Shown here: piece by piece, positions 17,078 through 24,555 of the stretch | How positions within the stretch are numbered: position 1 is the first letter of the stretch | How the letters are laid out: every line of letters starts with the position of its first letter | Source: JANQOZ01 sp045106555 | GTDB lineage: Bacteria > Pseudomonadota > Gammaproteobacteria > Xanthomonadales > SZUA-38 | Reading direction: 5' to 3' | NCBI GenBank assembly: GCA_045106555.1 | Contig: JBGCET010000013.1 | Coordinates: forward strand, 23,738 to 87,737 | Length of the DNA: 64,000 nt | Made by a program: the position numbers and the translations under genes | The notes under the pieces: generated by a model | Databases searched by the model: none | The model's input: only the letters and a program-made list of their open reading frames with translations | What the model was told of the DNA's origin: nothing

Positions 17078-17872
17078 TTAGGCCGCCGGCGGCGGCGGCG
17101 CTTTACGACTCTTAATCAGCTGCAATTTCCGTTGATACCGAGATTGAACAATCTCGGTAATAACCAGCACGCCTATGACGAAGTAGAACGTGGTTTTGGT
17201 CATCGGCATGATGGGATTACCGAATAGCTTCAGGTGTGCCAGGTGGCCGCCTTCGGTAAGCAACATGATACCCACCACAAACAACACAAACAGTCCCAGC
17301 ACCTCATACATTCGATTTTTTTCCAAAAACGCCGCGACGCGATCCGCCAGCCAAACCATCAAAATGCCGCCGATAATAATGGCCGTAGCCATGACGGCAA
17401 ACACGTCGGTCAAAGCAATGGTGGACAAAATGGAGTCAAAGGAAAACACCAGGTTCATGGCAACAATCATGCTGACGACTTTCCACATTGAGCTGGGCTT
17501 TCGATCTTCATGACCGACCTCTTCCAGCGCCATCATGTGCAGCACCTCTTTGGTGGCGGTATAGAGAATGAAGGCGCCACCGATCAGAACGATCACGGCG
17601 TGAAAGTTGAACGTCCCTTCAACCACCCCTTCCATATCGAGTTTAAAGATTGGATCGGTAAACGCGGCAATCATGCGCATCACCAAAAACAGCAGCACGA
17701 TACGCAGCGCCACCGCCAACCCAATACCCAGCTTGCGCACCATGGCCTGCTGATGGACTGGGGCACGCTTGGATTCCAGAGAAATGTACAGCAGGTTGTC
17801 GAAACCCAGCACCGCCTGCAGAGCAGTCAACATGGCCAGGGTAATCAGGTTATCGAGGGTAAAAAGTTCCAC
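17078..17872 (-). CDS. TerC/Alx-family integral membrane protein
   Basis: A 264-residue inner-membrane protein with about seven hydrophobic spans. The TerC signatures are present: QAVLGFDNLLYISLES near residue 20 and NLVFSFDSILSTIALTDVF near 140, each holding the acidic residue in a membrane helix that the family uses for metal binding. TerC/Alx/MeeF proteins export Mn2+ or help load metal on secreted proteins (family knowledge). The tail is Lys- and Pro-rich (KAPPPPAA). I found no yybP-ykoY riboswitch in the short upstream gap before the FG-GAP gene stop. Whether it shares a transcript with that gene, whose stop lies 77 bp upstream on the same strand, is open. Confidence 0.93.
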   Translation of the reverse strand: MELFTLDNLITLAMLTALQAVLGFDNLLYISLESKRAPVHQQAMVRKLGIGLAVALRIVLLFLVMRMIAAFTDPIFKLDMEGVVEGTFNFHAVIVLIGGAFILYTATKEVLHMMALEEVGHEDRKPSSMWKVVSMIVAMNLVFSFDSILSTIALTDVFAVMATAIIIGGILMVWLADRVAAFLEKNRMYEVLGLFVLFVVGIMLLTEGGHLAHLKLFGNPIMPMTKTTFYFVIGVLVITEIVQSRYQRKLQLIKSRKAPPPPAA

Positions 17873-17949
17873 CAGTAATCCTTAGGGCGAAAAGACGCGC
17901 CCATGCTACCGGATTTAGCGGTGAATTTTGAGCGTTGTCGCTCCGCTTG

Positions 17950-19683
17950 CTACTCCTCGAACCCATCAGCAAATAACGGCTCAGCCAACAACGATCCGCT
18001 GAGGATGATGAGATTGCCCACATCCACCGTGTTAGGCGCAATGCCATTGCCAACCATCTCGTTGGTCAAGATATCGGTCCGACCATCGCCGTTAATATCC
18101 CCAGCAGCGCCGCTGTATGCCAGGGTATCGCCGGTATCTCCAGGAATATTTCCCCTGGCTCCATACACCTCGGTCAATCGCAGCTGCGACGGCGGCGGCA
18201 GCGCTTCGGGCGCCAGATCAATCAACGCGGGCCAGCGCCCTGCCTGACCAAACATCACATGCACGGTGCCAGCGTTCTGGCGTCCAAAAGGCGCATCATG
18301 GGGTGAACTGAAGGCCAGATCATCAATACCATCGGCATCAAAGTCGCCCTGCATGGCGGTGTCAGCACCGATCGCACCAACAACAGGGCCATAAATTCTT
18401 GTCTCCACAACACCGACAGGCGGACTATCGAGGTCAAAGGTCAGGTTTTTCAATCCTGCTGCGTCATACAACACGTGTCCCAGTCCGGCCGTTCCCCTGC
18501 CGGGCGGGCCGCCGGTTAAGTCGCCGACAAAAAGGTCAGCCGAGCCGTTATTGTCAAAGTCCAATCCGCCCAGCATCTCTTCGCCAAATACACTGTTGAT
18601 GGTGGCACCAGTAATAGCACTCGTGGCACCTGCTGCGGTATTCACGTTGATTTCAAACGGATTGGCCCACACGCCCGCTGGGAAATTGTCATCCCAAATA
18701 ATGTACACCGTGCCATCTGGCGTGCCGCCGCTGCCGTCAGCCCGCTCGGGTCTTGGACTTGGCCCCAGGCTGCCACCGGCGCGGTTCAATGCAGTGGCCG
18801 CCAGCACCTCGGCGCGTCCGTTTCCATCCAGGTCAGCAACCTGCACCGTGGCGCCAAAATGTGCGTGCAGCTGAGTCACCGGCGAACTGATCTGGGCCAA
18901 ATTGCCGGCCAACACAAACCCCGGTTGTCCAGACTGGCCAGCGTCAACTGCTGCCACTTGATTAAGGTGTACCCCTCCTCGAATGACATAGACACGTCCC
19001 AGGTGATTTTGATCACTGCCAAACTGGTCTGCACCAACTACAATGTCGGCGATGCCATCACCAGTGACGTCGCCAGTGCGCGCCCACATACACATTCGAT
19101 CCTGAACGTCAGCGCCAAATACGGTAAATAACGTAATGCCTACCGGCGGAGCTGACAGGTCCAGATCTGTATTGCTCTGAGCCAGCGTTTTTAACGCCGG
19201 GTTGCCCACGACAATGGTCAGCGCGCCGGCGCCGGTGCGCCCCGCTATCGGCGTGTGGTCCTGTCGGCAAACCAAAAGATCGGCCAGGCCGTCACCAGTG
19301 ACATCATCCATCCAGATCTCGCTGCCCGTGTGCTCACTGGCTTGGGTGCCCAAAATATTCAAGATGGCCGGATCGGCCGCACTGGTATCCAGAGACCCGC
19401 CAATCGTGCCATCGCCAAACACAAGGTAAACCCGGCCCGCACCCACCAGTGCCCCTACCGGTGCCTGAAACGCGGCAAACCCAAAGTCGGCGAATCCATC
19501 ACCATCCACATCGCCGCCGCCGGCAACCGGGAGTCCGGCGCGGCCGGTTCCACTGGAGCCGTAAACTCGGGTCAGCGCATCGGCGCTGTCAGGCGTAGAA
19601 AGCAGATCAAATTGTGTTGTGGGCTGTGCATGACCGACTGTAGCCAGTAACACCAGCAGGAAAGTAAGCATTGTTTTCAACAA
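17950..19683 (-). CDS. Secreted seven-repeat FG-GAP beta-propeller protein
   Basis: A 577-residue protein with a clean signal peptide (MLKTMLTFLLVLLATVGHAQ). It carries seven calcium-loop motifs of the DxDxDGxxD type, for example DVDGDGFADFGF, DVTGDGLADLLV, DVTGDGIADIVVG, DLDGNGRAEVLA, DFDNNGSADLFVG, DFDADGIDDLAF and DINGDGRTDILT, spaced about 70-80 residues apart. That is the number of blades in an integrin-alpha-like propeller, so one complete propeller is likely. The chain ends EPLFADGFEE, a short aromatic-acidic tail that I associate with exported proteins of Xanthomonadales-related bacteria. The protein probably binds calcium and acts outside the cell or on the surface in adhesion or matrix binding; no enzyme motif is seen. 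Confidence 0.9.
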   Translation of the reverse strand: MLKTMLTFLLVLLATVGHAQPTTQFDLLSTPDSADALTRVYGSSGTGRAGLPVAGGGDVDGDGFADFGFAAFQAPVGALVGAGRVYLVFGDGTIGGSLDTSAADPAILNILGTQASEHTGSEIWMDDVTGDGLADLLVCRQDHTPIAGRTGAGALTIVVGNPALKTLAQSNTDLDLSAPPVGITLFTVFGADVQDRMCMWARTGDVTGDGIADIVVGADQFGSDQNHLGRVYVIRGGVHLNQVAAVDAGQSGQPGFVLAGNLAQISSPVTQLHAHFGATVQVADLDGNGRAEVLAATALNRAGGSLGPSPRPERADGSGGTPDGTVYIIWDDNFPAGVWANPFEINVNTAAGATSAITGATINSVFGEEMLGGLDFDNNGSADLFVGDLTGGPPGRGTAGLGHVLYDAAGLKNLTFDLDSPPVGVVETRIYGPVVGAIGADTAMQGDFDADGIDDLAFSSPHDAPFGRQNAGTVHVMFGQAGRWPALIDLAPEALPPPSQLRLTEVYGARGNIPGDTGDTLAYSGAAGDINGDGRTDILTNEMVGNGIAPNTVDVGNLIILSGSLLAEPLFADGFEE

Positions 19684-19775
19684 ACCAAATCCAGCATCAG
19701 GGAAACTGTCCTTAAGTGTAGCAACCTGGTTGTAGATGCATCATGTGAATCACCCAAGTGTTTCAGGAGGCCACT

Positions 19776-20196
19776 ATGGCAACGGCAAAAACCCAGGTGA
19801 ACGACGTCGACCCACAAGCGTTTGTAGAAGCCGTAGAGCACCCGGTACGGCGCAAAGACGGTCTCGAACTGCTAGGAATAATGACCGACATTACCGGCGA
19901 AAAACCGCGCATGTGGGGCCCAAGCATTATCGGATTCGGCAGCTACCATTACATCTATGAAAGCGGCCGCGAGGGCGATTGGCTGGCCACCGGATTCAGC
20001 CCTAGAAAACAGGCCCTCACCCTTTACATCATGGGCGGCTTTTCCGACCACGAAGCGCTAATGGAAAGACTCGGCAAATACAAAACCGGACGGGCCTGCC
20101 TGTACATCAACAAGCTAGACGACATCCATCGCCCGACCCTTAAAAAAACTGATCAAAAAGAGCTACGCCCACATCAAGAAAAAGTACGCTCAATAG
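19776..20196 (+). pseudogene. DUF1801 (YdhG-like) protein with a one-base frameshift near its end
   Basis: The ATG at 19776 follows a perfect AGGAGG. The frame reads as a DUF1801 protein: GEKPRMWGPSIIGFGSYHY, then GFSPRKQALTLYIMGGF and KYKTGRACLYINKLDDI. Family members end with a Lys-rich tail of the form PTLKKLIKKSYAHIKKKY. Here the frame is thrown off at a run of seven A (20142-20148): with one A fewer it continues LIKKSYAHIKKKYAQ and stops at TAG 20194-20196, exactly as the family expects. Read as given, it runs on for about 75 unrelated residues through a hairpin to a stop at 20421. So this is a recent mutation, a sequencing error in the homopolymer, or slippage in expression. Only the last 19 residues are affected. 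Family function is poorly known. Confidence 0.8.
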
Positions 20197-20213
20197 GACC
20201 GAAGGCAGCGTAC
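20184..20213. repeat. Small hairpin with core-like loop over the DUF1801 stop
   Basis: GTACGCT (20184-20190) pairs with AGCGTAC (20207-20213) around a 16-nt loop that holds AGGACCGAAGGCAG-like sequence (starting at 20195), resembling the loop core of the two larger hairpins downstream (GGACC then GGGAG). Similarity is weaker here and could be chance. Confidence 0.4.
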
Positions 20214-20290
20214 CGGCAACAACCCCTAATGGTGGAGATGCCACCCCACAAACAATCAAACACCGTCTGGTGGATCCAAGCACAAGACCA

Positions 20291-20375
20291 GGTATCGGCG
20301 GGGATAGGGCCTATAAGGGAAGTAAAGCGGACCGCAGGGAGCCATTCCCTTTTAAGCCCTATCCCCGCCGATACC
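20291..20375. repeat. Long hairpin 1: 31-bp arms, 23-nt conserved-type loop
   Basis: The left arm 20291-20321 begins GGTATCGGCGGGGATAGGGC. Its reverse complement forms the right arm 20345-20375, with 29 of 31 positions paired. The loop 20322-20344 contains CGGACC and CAGGGAGCCA. Compared with the reverse complement of the loop of the next hairpin, 18 of 23 positions agree, while the arms of the two hairpins are unrelated. There is no T-run on either side, so it is not an ordinary terminator. Confidence 0.9.
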
Positions 20376-20429
20376 GGAACCGCAGCCCTGAATCTAGACA
20401 CCAACAGTCGGTCCAACCCCTAGTACCCC

Positions 20430-20520
20430 GAGGACGACGACCCGAATACCTTCACCAAGCGGATGACTCCCTTTGGTCCGTTTAACTCCGCTTGGTGAAG
20501 GTATTCGGGTCGCCGTCCTC
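20430..20520. repeat. Long hairpin 2: 34-bp arms, 23-nt conserved-type loop in opposite orientation
   Basis: The left arm 20430-20463 begins GAGGACGACGACCCGAATAC; the right arm 20487-20520 is its inverted copy with 33 of 34 positions paired. The loop 20464-20486 reads TGACTCCCTTTGGTCCG then TTTAAC, which on the other strand gives GTTAAACGGACC and AAAGGGAGTCA, the same core as in hairpin 1. The near-perfect arms imply recent duplication or strong selection on base pairing. Confidence 0.9.
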
Positions 20521-20615
20521 TACCATTGTGCTGTTACTCTCAAAGTTCGACTCCGTCGATGCGTATTTCACCCATTACTCGACAAATTGCTGCGCTGGCA
20601 TAACTTATCTGCTCC

Positions 20616-21059
20616 TTATCTTCGGATTAACCACACACCGAGCAGCAGAAACAGGATTCCTGCGATGCGTGAAAGCGTAATCGGTTGTTGCGGGAAACCC
20701 ACCCAGCCGAAGTGGTCAACCACCACTGACATGGTCATCTGAGCGCTGACGATGACGCCGAGCAGCGCCACAGCGCCGATAATCGGGGCCGCTTTGAGGG
20801 ACGCGTACACGGCAAATGCACCGATCAGGCCGCCGCCCCAGATCCACCAGGGCGAGCCGCTGAGGGACTGAGCGTTTAGGGCGCCCCATTGGCGGGAGGT
20901 AGTGACGATCAGAGCGAGAACCAACGCCCCGATGGTGAAATTGACCGTGGCGGCCACATGGCCGCTGGCAACTCTAGCGGCCAGGGACGCATTCATTCCT
21001 GCTTGAAACGGCAACGCCATTCCGGCGAGGGCTACCAAGCCCAAAAGACTCCATTGCAT
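20616..21059 (-). CDS. DMT-superfamily transporter, YdcZ/DUF606 type
   Basis: A 147-residue inner-membrane protein with about five hydrophobic spans. The pattern LPFQAGMNASLAARVASGHVAATVNFTIGAL near the N-terminus (given here by its key parts PFQAGMNA, SGHVAA and NFTIGA) and GGLIGAFAVYASLKAAPIIGA is typical of the DUF606/YdcZ family, whose members are half-size and probably dimerise. Substrates are unknown. The start is ATG 21059, preceded by CAGGAATATCCC; a longer in-frame reading to 21149 lacks a ribosome site and would enter the upstream repeat. Two long hairpins lie beyond its stop, and a 21-bp inverted repeat lies upstream between 21126 and 21258. Confidence 0.88.
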   Translation of the reverse strand: MQWSLLGLVALAGMALPFQAGMNASLAARVASGHVAATVNFTIGALVLALIVTTSRQWGALNAQSLSGSPWWIWGGGLIGAFAVYASLKAAPIIGAVALLGVIVSAQMTMSVVVDHFGWVGFPQQPITLSRIAGILFLLLGVWLIRR

Positions 21060-21125
21060 GGGATATTCCTGACGATAAGAAGACGTCAGTGTGACCGAGT
21101 CAATCAGCGATGGCGAGTGGGACAA

Positions 21126-21258
21126 GCTCGCTTGAAGTGGAGGCCGCAACCGGTAAAAAGGACGACGGGAGTCGATCCTTCAACTGTTTTCGAGTGCCAA
21201 TCGATGTGCCGGAAGAGCGGGAGGTATCACGCAAAACCGGCCTCCACATCAAGCGAGC
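21126..21258. repeat. 21-bp inverted repeat with a related core beside one arm
   Basis: GCTCGCTTGAAGTGGAGGCC (from 21126) plus one more G pairs with the inverted copy at 21238-21258, 20 of 21 positions, across 91 bp. Just inside the left arm, at 21153-21175, lies GTAAAAAGGACGACGGGAGT followed by CGA, which resembles the loops of the 20.3-20.5 kb hairpins (GGAC, then GGGAG and TC) with one gap. It precedes the YdcZ-like gene, so it could also act as a 5'-leader structure. Confidence 0.7.
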
Positions 21259-21316
21259 CTGAAATATCGTTATACGAGTGTCTGTTTATCGTGTCCTTAG
21301 TGCTTGAGCTTTAGCC

Positions 21317-21341
21317 AAAACAGGGGCCACTATGGCCCCTG
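21317..21341 (-). terminator. Rho-independent terminator of the TonB receptor gene
   Basis: On the minus strand CAGGGGCCA, TAG and TGGCCCCTG form a 9-bp hairpin with a 3-nt loop (21321-21341), followed by TTTT (21317-21320). It lies about 30 bp past the receptor stop. Confidence 0.85.
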
Positions 21342-21369
21342 TCAGGCTTTCTACCTCTTTAGACGCTTG

Positions 21370-24276
21370 TTAGAAGTCAACGGTTACACGAACATAGGCA
21401 AATCGGCCCGGAACGCGGTAATCCGCAACATTAAAGCTGTTGGCGAAGGCAGTGGTGGAGATGGGCGGACCCTTGTCCCACAGGTTGTTAACGCCCAACG
21501 TCAGCCGGGTATCGTACTCGCTGAGATGATAAGACAGCTGGGTGTCGTGATAGGTGGCAGCGCCAATGTGGCGGGCCAAATCCGCAGCATCAATATCGCC
21601 ATCCGTATCGATATCGCGTTCCCCCACATCGTTGATCCCGTCACCATCGGTATCGACACCGACGTTACAGAAGCCGAAAGACGCCGGGATGGCGCAAGCC
21701 TCCTCACTGCCATGAACATAGTTCAAGCCATAGGTGGCTTCCCAGTCACCGTAGCTCCAATTCACGTCCAGCGTGGATTTCCAGCGGGTAAAGGCAAAAT
21801 CGCCGACACTCAAGCCCAGATTGTTGACGTCAACAAAGGACACTCCGTCAGCTCCCAGCACCGTATTCGCATTTTTCCCCTGATAGGCACCGTCCCACAC
21901 CACGCGGAAGAAGCCCCAATCGGACTCTGGAAAGCTGTAGCTGACCAGCATGTCGACTCCTTCTACCTCAGTGCCGCCGATGTTTGTACCGGCGTCCAGC
22001 AACTGAGTCACGATGCCGTTGGGCGTCCGCGTCAGCAGGTTGCACAGGGTGCTGCCGGTTGAGGCACAGGTGTTGAGAATGGTCTGTGCGCCAACAGTGG
22101 TGATGGAGTTGTCCAGCTCCACGTTGTAGTAGTCCACGGTCATGTCCAGGCCATCGGCCCAGCTTGGGCTGTAGACAAAACCAAACGTTAAGGATTCGGA
22201 GGTTTCAGGCTGCAGATTTGGATTGGAACCCTGGGTAATTCGAATCTGTGCGTTGGCTTGGGAATAGGTCCCCGGAACGCCTACACAACCCGGAGCCCCT
22301 GGATTGGTGTCTGGCAACGTATCGCCATCGGTATCAATGCCGTTACAGGGATCAACCAACTGCGGAAAACTGTCTCCCTGGCCAGCAAATAATTCGCCGA
22401 TAGATGGGGCTCGAAACCCTTCGCCAAAGGTTGCTCGGATTAACAGATCATCAATCGGCTGCCACTCAATGCCGATCTTTGAGTTAACCGTGTCGCCAAA
22501 AGTGTCGTAGTCCGACCAGCGTGAGGACAGGGACAAATCCAATCGCTCGGCACCGGTGACGCCGGACAGCAGCGGGATCGCCAGTTCCAGGAATACTTCG
22601 TCAACACTGAAGTTGCCCCGGGTGGGCTGTCTGGCGGTGCCGGACGTGATGCCAGCGGACACCAACGCATCGGGGGAGTCGAAACCCTCTTCAAGACGTT
22701 TCTCATAACCTACTGCGAAGCCCAATGGACCCGCCGGAAGCTCGGCAAGTTCACCGGAAATGTTGGCGGTGTAGTCCTGCAGAGTGCTGCCAAACGCTTC
22801 ATTTTCGGTGTACAAGATGTAGTTGAGCATTGCCGGGGTAATGGTGCCGCGACCGTCAGGCCCCTGACCACCAAAAAGATTCAACTCGACACACCCGTCG
22901 CTGAACGCGTTGTTGCGACAGGGAGCGCCCGATAAGGCATTGGCCACCCGCTGAACGTTGACACGGCCTGAGTTGATATCCGTTTGATCGATATCGCTGT
23001 AGACATATCCGACATCCCAATCATAGTATCGGTCGCCGAGCTCAAAGGCGCCTTCAAACGACAGTCCAAATCGATAGGAGTCTACGTCCTGGCGGAAAAT
23101 TCGCGGCCCAGCCTCAACCAAGCGTCGACCCAGCAGAAAACTGCTGGAAGGATTGAGCTGCACGCCAAATGGGTTGAATGTGGAATCCGCAGCAATACCG
23201 ACGTTGGCCGCCAGGTTAGAGCCAAAAATCCCCAGGAACAGCGGCGTTGGGGCCAGCAGCTGATCAGACTTTCGATTGTTGAACTGCGCTTCTACCGACA
23301 GCCGAACATCGTCGGTGAGGTCATACACACCCTGGGTAAATATGTTGGTTCGGGTTTGGGGTGTCAGCAGATAATTGTCCGGCGCGAAGTTGAATCGGTC
23401 TGCGCCAGATCCCGGAGCGCCGAAGGAAAAATCGCCGGGCCGAAACGCCGCGGCTCCCAGCGCCGCCACGTCAGTGCCGGGATCGGTAGTCAGGCCACCT
23501 CCGCCCAACACGTTGGCACCAAATCGTCCTTGGGCGGTGCCGGAGGAACCAAAGGCGTTGGCGGTGCCAAACTGAGGTTCTGCCGAAATACGACGATCTC
23601 CGGAAAAGGCTTCCTCCGCTTTAACAAATGACGCGTTAAAAAACACCGAACCTCGCTCCGAGGTTGAACCCACGGAAAAGTCGTAGGCCTGCAGTTCGCC
23701 GTCGTTTTCCGCTTCGTACTGGCCGATATAGGCGTTGGCCTGAAGGCCTTCGAAATCATCCCGAGTAATGATATTGACTACGCCGGAGATGGCGTCGGAA
23801 CCGTAAATCGAGGATGCACCATCTTTCAAAATTTCGATGCGTTTTACTACGGCAACCGGAATGTTGTTCAGATCAACGCCCACGTTTCCTGGCGTTCCCA
23901 GGAACGACGAAAATCGTCGCCCATTGAGCAACACCAGTACTCGGCGTACGCCAAGGTTCCTCAAATCAATTTGAGTCTGGCCGTTGCCGCCATTGTTGAA
24001 CTGAGTGTTCAGTGCAGAACCGGCGATGGGCAAATCCTGCAGCAGGTCACCCACTGAGGCCAAACCTGTGCGTTCGATGTCTTCGCGTTGAATGATAAAT
24101 ACTGGTGAGGCGCTTTCGATATCAGCCCGACTGATTTTTGAACCGGTAACCTTTATCCGATCAAGCGTTGCCGTATCCTCGTCCTGATCTTGGGCCAAAG
24201 TGGGAGCAGATAGTCCCACCATGGCTCCGCTGGTCAGAGCGAGCGAAATGGCATGCCGTAGTTTCTTATTGAACAT
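21370..24276 (-). CDS. TonB-dependent outer-membrane receptor
   Basis: A 968-residue receptor. The signal peptide ends near residue 28 (LSAPTLAQ). A TonB-box-like segment (DRIKVTGSKI) at about 39 leads into the plug domain (about 50-165), with QTQIDLRNLGVRRVLVLLNG and DGASSIYGSDAISGVVNI, then a long 22-strand-type barrel ending in YVRVTVDF, the expected terminal strand with Phe. Extracellular-loop insertions carry Asp-rich calcium-like loops: GIDTDGDTLPDTNPG near 640, and DTDGDGINDVGE with DIDTDGDIDAADL near 880. The type with V-L-L-N-G-R-R-F in the plug is common for receptors of large organic substrates (glycans, peptides) in this bacterial group, not for a specific siderophore. A CadC-like regulator lies directly upstream on the same strand, a plausible controller. 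Confidence 0.95.
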   Translation of the reverse strand: MFNKKLRHAISLALTSGAMVGLSAPTLAQDQDEDTATLDRIKVTGSKISRADIESASPVFIIQREDIERTGLASVGDLLQDLPIAGSALNTQFNNGGNGQTQIDLRNLGVRRVLVLLNGRRFSSFLGTPGNVGVDLNNIPVAVVKRIEILKDGASSIYGSDAISGVVNIITRDDFEGLQANAYIGQYEAENDGELQAYDFSVGSTSERGSVFFNASFVKAEEAFSGDRRISAEPQFGTANAFGSSGTAQGRFGANVLGGGGLTTDPGTDVAALGAAAFRPGDFSFGAPGSGADRFNFAPDNYLLTPQTRTNIFTQGVYDLTDDVRLSVEAQFNNRKSDQLLAPTPLFLGIFGSNLAANVGIAADSTFNPFGVQLNPSSSFLLGRRLVEAGPRIFRQDVDSYRFGLSFEGAFELGDRYYDWDVGYVYSDIDQTDINSGRVNVQRVANALSGAPCRNNAFSDGCVELNLFGGQGPDGRGTITPAMLNYILYTENEAFGSTLQDYTANISGELAELPAGPLGFAVGYEKRLEEGFDSPDALVSAGITSGTARQPTRGNFSVDEVFLELAIPLLSGVTGAERLDLSLSSRWSDYDTFGDTVNSKIGIEWQPIDDLLIRATFGEGFRAPSIGELFAGQGDSFPQLVDPCNGIDTDGDTLPDTNPGAPGCVGVPGTYSQANAQIRITQGSNPNLQPETSESLTFGFVYSPSWADGLDMTVDYYNVELDNSITTVGAQTILNTCASTGSTLCNLLTRTPNGIVTQLLDAGTNIGGTEVEGVDMLVSYSFPESDWGFFRVVWDGAYQGKNANTVLGADGVSFVDVNNLGLSVGDFAFTRWKSTLDVNWSYGDWEATYGLNYVHGSEEACAIPASFGFCNVGVDTDGDGINDVGERDIDTDGDIDAADLARHIGAATYHDTQLSYHLSEYDTRLTLGVNNLWDKGPPISTTAFANSFNVADYRVPGRFAYVRVTVDF

Positions 24277-24283
24277 GCGTTAA

Positions 24284-24291
24284 CCCTCCTT
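24284..24291 (-). promoter_or_regulatory. Strong ribosome-binding site of the TonB receptor
   Basis: AAGGAGGG on the minus strand, 7 nt before the ATG at 24276, is a near-perfect Shine-Dalgarno. About 25-45 nt further upstream, AAAGGAG and CTCCTTT form a small leader hairpin of 7 bp (near 24320-24341). Confidence 0.75.
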
Positions 24292-24555
24292 GAGAGGTTT
24301 TAGGATTGGCAAATCGAAAGGAGAACCCTGCCTCCTTTTCATCCGTGACTTCCGGACCAGGGAACGTTAAACGGGTGTTAATACGGTTGCTTTGCGAAAC
24401 TTGCGGCGGGGCGTTGCGATAAATGCGATGAAACGCTTTTCTAGGAAAGTTTTCGTACGTTTAGAGCGGTGGAACGCCTGCGGGCGGCATTCAGGTGACG
24501 AACATAGCGATTGAGTCGGGGGATGAGTTGAGTTTCGTGGAGGATATCGCGATCG

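Larger units (their letters stand above)
20197..20615. other. Gene-free gap holding long hairpins
   Basis: About 420 bp between the convergent DUF1801 gene and the YdcZ-like transporter contain no believable ORF: frames here translate the hairpins and lack ribosome sites. The content is the two large inverted repeats at 20291-20375 and 20430-20520, listed separately, a small GGTGG/CCACC hairpin near 20230-20245, and about 95 bp of plain sequence before the transporter stop. No promoter was recognised. Confidence 0.7.
21060..21369. other. Gene-free gap between YdcZ-like gene and TonB receptor
   Basis: These 310 bp hold the 21-bp inverted repeat (21126-21258) and the TonB-receptor terminator (21317-21341). 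The stretch 21259-21316 has an AT-rich patch but no clear promoter. The transporter must be transcribed from somewhere in this gap or through the terminator. Confidence 0.6.

Noticed and set aside
17873..17950. GGAGTAGC near terC, resembling the start of a yybP-ykoY (Mn2+) riboswitch
   Set aside because: It is the Glu-Glu-stop end of the FG-GAP gene, and no paired helices or the rest of the motif follow.
20464..20486. Loop of hairpin 2 contains GTTTAAC, which fits an integron attC RYYYAAC core
   Set aside because: In attC the core sites lie at the ends, not in the loop; hairpin 1 does not match, and there is no integrase or cassette array.
20270..20742. Short plus-strand open frames through the hairpins
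   Set aside because: They translate the inverted repeats, lack ribosome sites and overlap the YdcZ-like gene antisense.
24348..24375. GGACCAGGGA and GTTAAACGG upstream of the TonB receptor, resembling parts of the hairpin core
   Set aside because: The parts are in the wrong order and there is no inverted repeat; chance similarity is likely.
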